This document shows, one piece after another, positions 1-8,365 of a DNA stretch of 64,000 nucleotides. This DNA comes from Chryseobacterium taeanense (GTDB lineage Bacteria > Bacteroidota > Bacteroidia > Flavobacteriales > Weeksellaceae), in the NCBI RefSeq assembly GCF_900099685.1, contig NZ_FNDW01000004.1, positions 186,001 through 250,000 on the forward strand. The letters run 5' to 3'. The number at the start of each line of letters is the position of its first letter. Positions within the stretch are counted from its first letter, which is position 1. The position numbers were made by a program, and so were the translations under genes. A model generated the notes under the pieces. That model was not told the DNA's origin. It was given only the letters and a program-made list of their open reading frames with translations, and did not search any database.

Positions 1-1868
1 GGTGTTCTTAAAAATCTTTCCGTATATACCGAATCATAATATCTCCAGTTTGTAACCGGCGCTACCGCAATTCCCATTTTGAAAACGTCTGCGCCTTTCG
101 TCATAGCCAAGCTGGTCATATAGCCTCCAAAGCTCCATCCGAACATTCCGATTCTTGATTTGTCGATATATGACTGATTTCCGAACCATTTTGCTGCTGC
201 AATCTGATCCTCAATTTCATATTTTCCTAAATTCATATAGGTTACTTTCTTGAATTTAGAACCTTTATAACCAGTTCCGCGTCCGTCTACACAAGCAATG
301 ATATATCCTTTTTGAGCCAGCATTTCAAACCATAAAGCATTTCCGTTATCCCATGAATTGGCAACCTGCTGAGATCCCGGACCGGAATATTGATACATAA
401 ATAAAGGATATTTTTTATTTTTATCAAAATTTTTAGGCTTAATAATCCATGCGTTCATCTGGTCACCGGCTTCGTTAGGAATAGTGAAGAATTCTTTTTC
501 CGTGAAATTATCCGCCTTCAGTTTCTGAAGCTGTGCATCATTGTTCTGAAGTTCTTTTACAATTTTTCCATTTCCGTCTTTTAATACAAAAGTGTATGGT
601 TTAGAAGCTGTAGAAGAAGTTTCTATGAAATAATTATAATTTTTACTGAAGCTTGCGGAATTATTCCCTTCTGCGTTTGAGATAAGCTGAGATTTCCAGT
701 TTTCGATATTTACTTTAGAAACCACTTTATTAATGCTACCTTTTTCTGTCGTCTGAACGTAAATTTCCTTTGTTTTCGGATTAAAACCATAATAATCGGT
801 TACTTCCCAATTTCCTTTGGTAACCTGTTTTTTCAGTTTCCCGTCTTTATCATACCAATATAGATGGCGATTTCCGTCCCTTTCCGAACCCCAAAGGAAA
901 GAATCATCCTCTAAAAATTCTAAAGTCGGACTGTCAGTATCAATCCATTTGTCATCAGTTTCGGTAAATAGTTTCTGAACATTTCCTGTTTTTGTATTCA
1001 CCTTTAAAACATCAGAAGCATTTTGAATTCTTTCTGAAGTAATAAGAACAATCTCGTCAGCTTTTGCTGTTTGAATAACATTTGGAATATAATAATTTTT
1101 AAATGAACTTAAATTCAAAGAAATTGTTTTTGCATTGTCAAGACGATACAGTTGTGCCGAAACTTTAGAATTTTTTTCTCCGGCTTTTGGGTATTTATAT
1201 CGCATTTCAGATGGATAAAGCGTTTTTCCGTAAATAGGAATATAGATTTCCGGAACTTCACTCTCGTCTGATTTTACAAAAACAATCGCATCAGAATTTT
1301 TTGTCCATTCATATTGTCTGGCATGCCCAAATTCTTCTTCATACACCCAGTCTGCAAGCCCGTTAATGATTGAGTTTTTCTTGCCGTCAGTGGTAATTTG
1401 CGTAATTTTTCCTGAATTTAAATCCTGGTAAAATAAATTATTCTCGGCAATAAAAGCAACTTTTGTCGCATCAGGTGAAAATCTAGGTTCCTGAACAAAT
1501 TTCCCTTCATTTAACGCAATTGTTTTACCTGATTTTAAATCTTTAACATCAAATTTTCCCAGAAATGAATGTCTGTAAATAGGTTCACTTTCCTTTAACA
1601 GAAGAATTTTAGACTCGTCATCAGAAAACTCATAGCTTTCAAATTGTCCGTCGACAATATTGCCTTCTTTTTGAGAAGTTTTGTAAGAATATTTGGCGAT
1701 TCCTCCCTGTTCAATGACTAAATAATTTTCTCCGTTTTTCATGGAAGTAATCCCGGCGATGCCTCTTCCACGATAATATCCTGAATATATTTTGTCTAAA
1801 GTGATTTCCTGTGCGGCAACGCTTTGAAATGCAGCCGCTATTGTAAGCGTTAATATAAATTTTTTCAT
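1..1868 (-). CDS. Dipeptidyl peptidase IV-type S9 serine peptidase, cut off by the window edge
   Basis: Exported prolyl oligopeptidase family peptidase that would release N-terminal dipeptides in the periplasm or at the cell surface. The start at 1868 gives a signal peptide (MKKFILTLTIAAAFQSVAAQ) followed by a long DPP-IV N-terminal beta-propeller region (start LDKIYSGYYRG; later WVYEEEFGHARQYEW). The alpha/beta-hydrolase domain then begins, with the nucleophile motif GWSFGG; the serine is about residue 579. The frame is open to base 1, so the C-terminal part with the catalytic Asp and His lies outside. It is transcribed leftwards and divergently from the 1988 gene. The family call is firm; the exact substrate is unknown. 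Confidence 0.93.
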   Translation of the reverse strand, partial: MKKFILTLTIAAAFQSVAAQEITLDKIYSGYYRGRGIAGITSMKNGENYLVIEQGGIAKYSYKTSQKEGNIVDGQFESYEFSDDESKILLLKESEPIYRHSFLGKFDVKDLKSGKTIALNEGKFVQEPRFSPDATKVAFIAENNLFYQDLNSGKITQITTDGKKNSIINGLADWVYEEEFGHARQYEWTKNSDAIVFVKSDESEVPEIYIPIYGKTLYPSEMRYKYPKAGEKNSKVSAQLYRLDNAKTISLNLSSFKNYYIPNVIQTAKADEIVLITSERIQNASDVLKVNTKTGNVQKLFTETDDKWIDTDSPTLEFLEDDSFLWGSERDGNRHLYWYDKDGKLKKQVTKGNWEVTDYYGFNPKTKEIYVQTTEKGSINKVVSKVNIENWKSQLISNAEGNNSASFSKNYNYFIETSSTASKPYTFVLKDGNGKIVKELQNNDAQLQKLKADNFTEKEFFTIPNEAGDQMNAWIIKPKNFDKNKKYPLFMYQYSGPGSQQVANSWDNGNALWFEMLAQKGYIIACVDGRGTGYKGSKFKKVTYMNLGKYEIEDQIAAAKWFGNQSYIDKSRIGMFGWSFGGYMTSLAMTKGADVFKMGIAVAPVTNWRYYDSVYTERFLRT

Positions 1869-1886
1869 TTCTAATTTTAAAGATTT

Positions 1887-1894
1887 CAAATATA
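1887..1894 (-). promoter_or_regulatory. -7 promoter element for the S9 peptidase gene
   Basis: On the minus strand this reads TATATTTG, an exact match to the flavobacterial -7 consensus TAnnTTTG, 18 bases before the start codon. No TTG is seen at the usual distance upstream, so only half of the promoter is supported. Confidence 0.45.
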
Positions 1895-1987
1895 ACAATT
1901 TTATGAATGGGAAAAAAAGCATTAAAACCGTAACTTTTGGCAAAAGAATTGAATATTAATTAATATAAATCAAATCACATAATAATT

Positions 1988-2461
1988 ATGGAAACAAATG
2001 CTTACGATCAGAAATTGAATAGATACGAACTGGAAGACAAAATTGTTTATACAGGTTTTTCCAGTTATGAAGATGCAGCTGACTACAGTCAGAAAAAAAA
2101 CGGTGAACTTGTAGAAATATGTTTCAGAGACGGAAATGACAATCCTGAAATATGTAATGAAGAACACTTACTGGAAAAAAAACTGCATTATTTCGTAAAT
2201 GCGGGTGATGAGTATAAATTTATTCATTCTTCAGATCCCGGATTTAAAGATTATGCAGACGAATTACAAAAAATAAAAGCAAAGTTGCAGCAATCACCAC
2301 CAGATGAGCGATATATTGCAAGTTTTGAAATTGAAAATGCAGAAGATCCAATTGTTGTTATCAAAAATGGCCACTTTGAATCGGTGACATCAAGAGAGCG
2401 GTCAAAATATCTTAAGCAGGCGAAAGTGTATGAAATAGGCGTTTCGGTACCAATATCTTAA
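1988..2461 (+). CDS. Hypothetical protein, 157 residues
   Basis: I do not recognise this acidic, probably cytoplasmic protein. There is no signal peptide and no membrane segment. It has two apparent halves: residues 1-55 with FSSYEDAADYSQKKNGELVEI, and a C-terminal part from about 100 with YIASFEIENAEDPIVVIKNG. It ends 12 bases before the DUF6496 gene, so the two are probably co-transcribed. The ATG is the only sensible start, because an AT-rich leader precedes it. The frame is real: codon use matches its neighbours and the opposite-strand frame over it is short. Confidence 0.75.
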   Translation: METNAYDQKLNRYELEDKIVYTGFSSYEDAADYSQKKNGELVEICFRDGNDNPEICNEEHLLEKKLHYFVNAGDEYKFIHSSDPGFKDYADELQKIKAKLQQSPPDERYIASFEIENAEDPIVVIKNGHFESVTSRERSKYLKQAKVYEIGVSVPIS

Positions 2462-2473
2462 AATATAAATAGT

Positions 2474-2665
2474 ATGAGCAAAGAAAAATATTCAGAAAAA
2501 GCCCAGAAAAAAGTAGGGAAAGTAATGCACGAATTCAAGGAAGGAAAATTAAAGTCTTCTTCTGGAGATAAAGTGACGAGCAAAAAACAGGCAGTAGCCA
2601 TAGGTATTTCTGAAGCCAGAGAAGAAGGTTTAAAAGTACCTAAAGAAAAAAAGAAAAAAGACTAG
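2474..2665 (+). CDS. DUF6496 small basic protein
   Basis: A 63-residue, lysine-rich protein with the DUF6496 pattern: KVGKVMHEFKEGKLKSS, then GDKVTSKKQAVAIGISEAREE. The C-terminal tail is almost all lysine (KVPKEKKKKD). Related small proteins are widespread next to unrelated genes, and their role is unknown. Basic charge and size would allow nucleic-acid binding, but that is inference. It is the second gene of a likely pair with the 157-residue protein and ends just before a strong hairpin terminator. Confidence 0.85.
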   Translation: MSKEKYSEKAQKKVGKVMHEFKEGKLKSSSGDKVTSKKQAVAIGISEAREEGLKVPKEKKKKD

Positions 2666-2673
2666 TTCGTAAT

Positions 2674-2709
2674 AAAAAGCGGCTCGAAAAATTTTTCGAG
2701 CCGCTTTTT
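2674..2709. terminator. Bidirectional terminator
   Basis: A perfect 18-base inverted repeat (core AGCGGCTCGAAA/TTTCGAGCCGCT) flanked by A5 and T5. It lies between the convergent DUF6496 and glgP genes and serves both strands. Confidence 0.93.
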
Positions 2710-2711
2710 AT

Positions 2712-4376
2712 TTATCCATTATAGTTATAAAGAATCTGATAATATTCGTCTGCCATACGGTCGCTGTTGAAATGATCTTTTACGTCGTTCATCGAATTGT
2801 ATTGAATTTTTCTCCATTTGTCCGGATTGTCATAATATGCAGGAAGAATTTCGTTTTCAAGAATTTCGTATAACTTATTCATATCGTAATTATCCTGCTC
2901 GTACACACTCATATTGAGGTAATCGGCTTTGGGAACCACAAACGAATTTTCTCCATGTTTTGCAAATTCAGGAATCCAGCCATCATCGGTAGAAAGATTG
3001 ACGGAGCCGTTCATTGCAGCTGTCATTCCTGAAGTTCCTGAAGCTTCCCTGGGAACCCTTGGGTTATTCAGCCAAAGATCTGAACCTTGCTTTAAAGATT
3101 TGCTAAGTGAAAGTTCATATCCTGTAAGAACAGCCATGTTTTTATGATTTTTACTTTCTTCCACCAGTGAATTGAAAATAGAAATTGCCGAAAAATCCAT
3201 TGGGTAAGGCTTTCCTGCCCATATAATCTGTACAGGATATTTCGGATGATTCAGCAGTTTGTAAAATCTTTCTTTATCCTGTAGAAGAAGGTCTGCCCGT
3301 TTGTAACCTGCAAATCTTCTTGCCCATACAATCGTGAAAATATTAGGGTTAAAAAGATTGCCAGTCTGGTCGGCAACAATATTAAACAACCTCTTTTTTA
3401 AGTGTTTTTTACGATAATCGAAAATCGTTTCGTCGTTCACATCTTTCGCATTGTAAAGTACTTTATCCGACCAATATTTGAATTCCTGCGCATTGGTGAT
3501 GGAAGTGATTTCGCAGATGTCTTTATATTTGCTCCACATCGCTCTTGATACCACGCCGTGAAGCTGAGAAACTCCGTTAGCAATATGAGCCATTTTCAGA
3601 GCGCACAGCGAATGATTGAATCGGTCGTCGGGAAATCCTTCAATTTTTTTAACATCTTCCATACTGAATCCTGAAAAATAAGACATGTCGTAGCAAAGTC
3701 TGAGATTATGCTTTTCATTTCCTGCCTCCTCGGGAGTGTGTGTTGTGAAAACCAGTTTTTCTTTTACTCTGTTCAGGTTTCCATTATATCTTTTCAATAA
3801 ATGAAAGGCAGCCGGAAGTCCATGGGCTTCATTGAGGTGATAAATATCTCTTTCGGCATTCATTTCATCCAGCAGTTTTGCACCGCCTTTTCCTAACAGG
3901 ATATACTGAGCCAGCTTGGTAGACTCATTGGCATCATACAGCTTATGACAGATGGTTTTTGAAACGTGGTCATTTTCAGGAACATCTGTAGACAGAAAAA
4001 ACATCGGAGCGGTGTGGAAAATTTCAGGATCAAGATACCACACTTTTACCCAGACTGGTGCGCTGTGGATTTCAATCTGGAATTTTATTCCCGTATCTTC
4101 AAGGAAACTGTACATTTTTTTGGTCCAGACAGGCTGTAAGGTCTGGTCATGATTTCTTGCCTGGTCATAATATCCGAATTTCCACAGAATACCAATTCCA
4201 ATAAGATCCTGTTTGAGATTGTAAGCACTTCTCATGTGAGATCCTGCCAGAAATCCAAGTCCTCCGGAATATATTTTTAAAACCTGCTCTATGGCAAATT
4301 CCATTGAAAAATAAGCTACTTTTTTAGAATATTTGGGATTAATGCTGAAGGGCATTGTAAAGTTTCTAAAATCCAT
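2712..4376 (-). CDS. glgP: Alpha-glucan (glycogen/maltodextrin) phosphorylase, short type
   Basis: Would release glucose 1-phosphate from alpha-1,4-glucans. The 554 residues match the short, bacterial phosphorylase branch (TIGR02094 type). The N-terminal block has VAYFSMEFAIEQ and IYSGGLGFLAGSHMRSA, the middle has IYHLNEAHGLPAAFHLLKRY, and the phosphate/cofactor-contact block is WARRFAGYKRADLLLQD. The C-terminal block reads EASGTSGMTAAMNGSVNLS. In classical phosphorylases the residue after that GT-x-x-[MN] stretch is the lysine that binds pyridoxal phosphate; here the codon is ACA, threonine (see findings). The gene stands alone and converges on the DUF6496 gene. The family is clear; PLP dependence is uncertain. 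Confidence 0.9.
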   Translation of the reverse strand: MDFRNFTMPFSINPKYSKKVAYFSMEFAIEQVLKIYSGGLGFLAGSHMRSAYNLKQDLIGIGILWKFGYYDQARNHDQTLQPVWTKKMYSFLEDTGIKFQIEIHSAPVWVKVWYLDPEIFHTAPMFFLSTDVPENDHVSKTICHKLYDANESTKLAQYILLGKGGAKLLDEMNAERDIYHLNEAHGLPAAFHLLKRYNGNLNRVKEKLVFTTHTPEEAGNEKHNLRLCYDMSYFSGFSMEDVKKIEGFPDDRFNHSLCALKMAHIANGVSQLHGVVSRAMWSKYKDICEITSITNAQEFKYWSDKVLYNAKDVNDETIFDYRKKHLKKRLFNIVADQTGNLFNPNIFTIVWARRFAGYKRADLLLQDKERFYKLLNHPKYPVQIIWAGKPYPMDFSAISIFNSLVEESKNHKNMAVLTGYELSLSKSLKQGSDLWLNNPRVPREASGTSGMTAAMNGSVNLSTDDGWIPEFAKHGENSFVVPKADYLNMSVYEQDNYDMNKLYEILENEILPAYYDNPDKWRKIQYNSMNDVKDHFNSDRMADEYYQILYNYNG

Positions 4377-4402
4377 GCATCACAGTTTTATATTTGAAAA
4401 GC

Positions 4403-4410
4403 CAAAGGTA
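4403..4410 (-). promoter_or_regulatory. -7 promoter element for glgP
   Basis: The minus strand reads TACCTTTG, matching TAnnTTTG, 26 bases before the glgP ATG. No -33 TTG at the expected spacing. Confidence 0.4.
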
Positions 4411-4575
4411 TTAAATATGAAAGTAAACTATATGTTAATTATTGGATAAATTATTTTAAAAAAAAGATTAGCATTGATTTTTTATTTATCTTTAGGTGTA
4501 AATTTTTGATAATCAAAACTTCATGACATGAAACCGGAAGTTTTATGTGTTCTATAACCCATAAAAAGCAAGCAC

Positions 4576-5373
4576 ATGAAAAAGGCATTTTCTGATGAAG
4601 ATTTAATTAAAAATCTAAGCTTATATTATCTTAATCGACATTTGAAAAAGAAGCCGATTGAGAAATATCACCGTAAAATAGACGAATCTCCGCTGCATGA
4701 CAGGGAAAAATACAAAAAAAAAGCAGAGATCTTACTTCTTAATTCTTTTATGCATCATTTTCCTGAAGTTAAATTTGAAGATTTAACTTGCGAAAGCCCC
4801 GACTTTATCGCAAAATTTAACGACAAAAAAATAGGAATAGAATTGACCGAGGTGATTAATCATCTTGAAATGAAAAAGATAGAAAGCAGCTTAAACAAAA
4901 TTTTCCGTCAGGCAGAAATATTATTGGAACAGGAAAACACTACGAAATATCGTGGTGTTTATTTTTTAGAGTTCCACTCAAATATCCGTCCCGATACACC
5001 CGAAAATCAGCAGGAAATTATTTTAAATATTTATAAAAGTATTAAACGCGGAAAGCCGTTCGGATGTGTAAAAAGCCTGAGAAAGTCTTTTCATCGAAGA
5101 AATGTTTTCATCACCCACGAATACAATATGAATCTGTTTGACGAACTCTGCTCTGAAAAAATTGTTGAACTCATTGAAAAAAAGAATGAAAAATTTCCTT
5201 ACTACGATACTTCTGTAGACGAATGCTGGCTGGTAATTGTTTCTGATATGAATTCTATCGCTTCCCGTTATACTTTTATTCAGGATAAAGAACATCTGCA
5301 TCAGGTTAAAAGTCCCTTTCATAAAATTTTTCATCTCGAAAATCTTTGCGGAAATCTCACAAGTATAAAATGA
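4576..5373 (+). CDS. Hypothetical protein, possible nuclease-like fold
   Basis: A 265-residue, lysine-rich cytoplasmic protein I cannot assign. The most suggestive stretch is residues 75-95: PDFIAKFNDKKIGIELTEV, an Asp followed by an Ile-Glu-Leu-Thr-Glu strand. This resembles the core of PD-(D/E)XK nuclease folds (Asp, then E-x-K/T), and a helix carrying Glu (KKKAEILLL) precedes it. The C-terminal half (WLVIVSDMNSIASRY) looks like a buried strand followed by a loop. It is a single gene with non-coding DNA on both sides, and no partner methylase or toxin is next to it. The fold suggestion is weak inference. Confidence 0.72.
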   Translation: MKKAFSDEDLIKNLSLYYLNRHLKKKPIEKYHRKIDESPLHDREKYKKKAEILLLNSFMHHFPEVKFEDLTCESPDFIAKFNDKKIGIELTEVINHLEMKKIESSLNKIFRQAEILLEQENTTKYRGVYFLEFHSNIRPDTPENQQEIILNIYKSIKRGKPFGCVKSLRKSFHRRNVFITHEYNMNLFDELCSEKIVELIEKKNEKFPYYDTSVDECWLVIVSDMNSIASRYTFIQDKEHLHQVKSPFHKIFHLENLCGNLTSIK

Positions 5374-5452
5374 TTCTTTAAATATTTCTTATATTTTTAG
5401 GTTTTTTGGTGAATTGTTTTAAATAAATATGAAGTAATTGATGTGAAATGTT

Positions 5453-5460
5453 TATATTTG
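5453..5460 (+). promoter_or_regulatory. -7 promoter element for the T9SS type B cargo gene
   Basis: TATATTTG, an exact TAnnTTTG match, 47 bases before the ATG at 5508. A TTG lies 12 bases upstream (5438-5440), shorter than the usual 17-23 spacing. Confidence 0.5.
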
Positions 5461-5507
5461 ACAAACGCAACATTATTTCGCTAAAATAATAACCAAATTG
5501 AAAAAGC

Positions 5508-7601
5508 ATGAAGAAATATTTACTCTTTTTTCTATTTTTACTATCACGAAATCTTTTTTCTCAGGCCGATTGCTCTACTGCGCTTTCAGTATGCGGAAAT
5601 TCAGACATTACATATTCCCCATCGGGAATAGGTGCTACTAATGAAAATCTGGGAGGCTGCCTTATAAGCGGCGAACACAATTCGATCTGGTACAAAATTA
5701 CCATCGCAACCGGTGGAACTCTTACCTTTGATCTGGTTCCTAGTGATCCGGATGCAGATTACGACTGGGCAGTATATGGCCCCAATTCGACATGTGGAAG
5801 CCTTGGTGCACCCATACGCTGCAATGCAGCAACGGTTATAGGTGTGGGAGCTTCAACGGGTTTGAATATGACGAGTACAATTACCAGTGCAGCAGGTGGC
5901 TCTCTTACGCCTTACTGCAGATATCTTGATGTTTTACCGGGGCAAACGTATTATTTGTACATCGACAATTGGGTAGATGTTTTTAATCCCATCACCGCTC
6001 CTTTTTCCCTTACATGGGGCGGAACGGCAACGCTGGCTTCTCCGTTTACGAATCCGAATATTCAGACGCAGCCCTTTACTCCGCCGGGAGCTCCTGCAGC
6101 GAACCCGGCAGATCCAAGAGAAATTATTATTTGTCAAAATCCTGCTGTTTTCGATTTCAGTACTTTATCCACGGGGATTCTGAATGGAAATTCCAATTTC
6201 CAGATTACCTATCATACTTCTCAGAATGATGCGCTTTCAGGAGCAAGTCCTATACTGACACCACAGACAGTGAGTATGACCGCTACCTATTACTACAGTA
6301 TTCATTATCAGGATCCCGCCGATCCCAATAACCCGATCAATTCATGCAGACAGGTAGGCTCTTTTAAGTTTAAACAAGGAAATATTACCGGAACTAATGT
6401 CACCTTGTATAGCTGTAATAACAATAATGCGGGTACCGCAACATTTAATCTTACAGCCGCTGCTGTATTTGCAGATCCTACCGCTGTAAAACAATATTAC
6501 CATACATTGAGTGATCTTAATGCAGGGATTAGTCAAATCAACAATCCCGCAGCATTTGTTTCAGCTGAAGGAATTGTATATGTAAAAATTACTTCTCAGT
6601 ATGGCTGTGTGGGTACTGCACAGATTACTTTAAAATTCTACCCTCAGGTTGTAGTTACAGAAGCGACTTTAAGATCATGTTTCATTACGACGAATGTATC
6701 CACGGCATCGTTTAATCTTACTACAGCTGCGGTTACGGCTCAAACGGGCACAAAGAGTTATTACCCATCTCTTGCGGATGCACAAAATAATACCAATCCG
6801 ATTTCGACTCCTGCAAATTACATATCCCCCAACGGAGTGGTTTTTATTAAAGTAACTGATGCAAATGGATGTTATGCCATTGCAAAAGTCAATCTGATTG
6901 TTCTTCCGCCTGTGTATTCAGACGTTCTTAAGGATAAAATTATTTGTATGGAAGATAAAACCACACTGGATGCAGGGCCAGGTTTTATATCCTATGAATG
7001 GAGCAGTGGAGCAACTACACAAGTTATATCCAACGTAGGAGTGGGAAGTTATTGGGTGAAACTGAAAACGGGAGATTGTGTCGCTTTACAGAAGGTAAAT
7101 GTCTACGCCTCCGAACAACCTGTAATTTCTTCTGTTGATATTTCCAATAATACAGTAACGATAAATGCTGACGGAGGAACTGCGCCTTACCAATATTCTA
7201 CAGATGGGATCAACTGGCAGGAGTCTAATGTTTTCGCCAATATGCCGAGAGGTGATAATCATGTTTATCTTAAAGATGCTTACGATTGTGAACCGATCAC
7301 CATTACAATTGTTGTCCCGAATCTGATGAATGTGATTACTCCTAACGGAGACGGTGTAAATGATGTGATTGATTATTCTGCACTGGGAAATAAACAAAAT
7401 CTGGTATTTAATATTTTTGACAGATACGGCAATAAAGTATTTCAGGCAGATAAACTCAGAGGTTATAAATGGGATGGAACCATAGATGGTAAAAAAGTTC
7501 CTACCGGCACCTACTGGTATTCTGTAACATGGAATGAAAACGATAAAAAGAATACCCCGATCAAATATTCCGGCTGGGTAATGGTGAAAAACAGAGATTA
7601 G
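5508..7601 (+). CDS. Secreted protein with T9SS type B (gliding motility-associated) C-terminal domain
   Basis: A large extracellular protein exported by Sec and then by the type IX system. The 697 residues start with a signal peptide (MKKYLLFFLFLLSRNLFSQ). A jelly-roll-like domain with paired cysteines follows (residues 20-170, ending FSLTWGGTA). From about 200 to 480 come repeated Ig-like modules, for example FNLTAAAVFADPTAVKQYY and FNLTTAAVTAQTGTKSYY. The last 90 residues form the CHU_C/type B sorting domain: NVITPNGDGVNDVIDYS, then FDRYGNKVFQ and KVPTGTYWYSVTW. The function on the surface (adhesin, glycan binding) cannot be read. It is monocistronic, with its own promoter element and terminator. 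Confidence 0.93.
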   Translation: MKKYLLFFLFLLSRNLFSQADCSTALSVCGNSDITYSPSGIGATNENLGGCLISGEHNSIWYKITIATGGTLTFDLVPSDPDADYDWAVYGPNSTCGSLGAPIRCNAATVIGVGASTGLNMTSTITSAAGGSLTPYCRYLDVLPGQTYYLYIDNWVDVFNPITAPFSLTWGGTATLASPFTNPNIQTQPFTPPGAPAANPADPREIIICQNPAVFDFSTLSTGILNGNSNFQITYHTSQNDALSGASPILTPQTVSMTATYYYSIHYQDPADPNNPINSCRQVGSFKFKQGNITGTNVTLYSCNNNNAGTATFNLTAAAVFADPTAVKQYYHTLSDLNAGISQINNPAAFVSAEGIVYVKITSQYGCVGTAQITLKFYPQVVVTEATLRSCFITTNVSTASFNLTTAAVTAQTGTKSYYPSLADAQNNTNPISTPANYISPNGVVFIKVTDANGCYAIAKVNLIVLPPVYSDVLKDKIICMEDKTTLDAGPGFISYEWSSGATTQVISNVGVGSYWVKLKTGDCVALQKVNVYASEQPVISSVDISNNTVTINADGGTAPYQYSTDGINWQESNVFANMPRGDNHVYLKDAYDCEPITITIVVPNLMNVITPNGDGVNDVIDYSALGNKQNLVFNIFDRYGNKVFQADKLRGYKWDGTIDGKKVPTGTYWYSVTWNENDKKNTPIKYSGWVMVKNRD

Positions 7602-7606
7602 AAAAT

Positions 7607-7634
7607 AAAAACTGCCGCGAAAGTGGCAGTTTTT
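7607..7634 (+). terminator. Terminator of the T9SS cargo gene
   Basis: Stem ACTGCC/GGCAGT extended by A-T pairs, with a GAAA tetraloop closed by a C-G pair and a G-T wobble, then a T run. It starts 6 bases after the stop. Confidence 0.88.
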
Positions 7635-7660
7635 TATATAAATCAATGATTTAAAATGAA

Positions 7661-8299
7661 ATGAGAAATTTTAAAATACAGTCTAAAGGTTTGGTTTCCG
7701 AAGAGTTTTTAAAAATAAATATTTCGGATTTTCATTGTGCGTGTAAATATATTTCAGAGTTGCCTTACAAAAGAAATTCTGATAAGAACGACATAAAAAT
7801 TATTTTTAAAGATTTCGGCGGAACCTGCAGCACAAAGCATGCTACGTTAAGAAAGCTGGCGCTTGAAAACGATCAACCAAATATAAAATTGATTTTGGGG
7901 ATTTTTAAAATGGACGCTGAATACACAGTGAAAATTAAAAACACATTGGATAAATTTTCTTTACATTATATTCCGGAAGCTCATAATTATCTAAAAATTG
8001 AAGATGAGTATTATGATTTTACAAGAAGTAACTCTGATTATGTACAGTTTAAAAATAAATTATTGATTGAAAAAGAAATTGATTACGATGAGATTACTTC
8101 AGGTAAAATTTTGTTTCATAAGAATTTTCTTGAAAAATGGATTTTTGATGAAAAAATTCCTTTTACTCCCCAAGAGATTTGGAATATAAGAGAACAGTGC
8201 ATTGAAGATTTACAGGAAGATGATCCCGAAGAGATTCGTAATTTTTCGCCGGTCTGTTTTCAGGGAAGTGCTGAAATGAATGAAGAATTCAAACAATAG
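7661..8299 (+). CDS. Hypothetical protein with a GTCSxKH motif (possible transglutaminase/cysteine-peptidase-like fold)
   Basis: A 212-residue cytoplasmic protein not assigned to a named family. Residues 44-65 read KIIFKDFGGTCSTKHATLRK: a Cys at a helix start followed closely by His. This resembles the nucleophile region of transglutaminase-like folds. A later YIPEAHNYLKI/YYDFTR stretch could supply a His and an Asp. The C-terminal region is acidic. An ATG at 7656 runs straight into a stop, so 7661 is the start. The distance to mtaB is 66 bases and mtaB has its own -7 element, so they are probably separate transcripts. The enzyme suggestion is inference from the motif alone. Confidence 0.75.
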   Translation: MRNFKIQSKGLVSEEFLKINISDFHCACKYISELPYKRNSDKNDIKIIFKDFGGTCSTKHATLRKLALENDQPNIKLILGIFKMDAEYTVKIKNTLDKFSLHYIPEAHNYLKIEDEYYDFTRSNSDYVQFKNKLLIEKEIDYDEITSGKILFHKNFLEKWIFDEKIPFTPQEIWNIREQCIEDLQEDDPEEIRNFSPVCFQGSAEMNEEFKQ

Positions 8300-8332
8300 A
8301 CCGAATCGATTTAGAGTTTGTATTAAATTGAT

Positions 8333-8340
8333 TATCTTTG
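8333..8340 (+). promoter_or_regulatory. -7 promoter element for mtaB
   Basis: TATCTTTG matches TAnnTTTG and sits 26 bases before the mtaB ATG. The nearest TTG is 12 bases upstream (8318-8320). Confidence 0.5.
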
Positions 8341-8365
8341 CAGCCACAAAATTCAGCATCAATAA

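Noticed and set aside
7086..7646. 186-residue minus-strand frame
   Set aside because: It lies antisense to the well-supported T9SS sorting-domain end and crosses its terminator; composition is hydrophobic and repetitive as in shadow frames.
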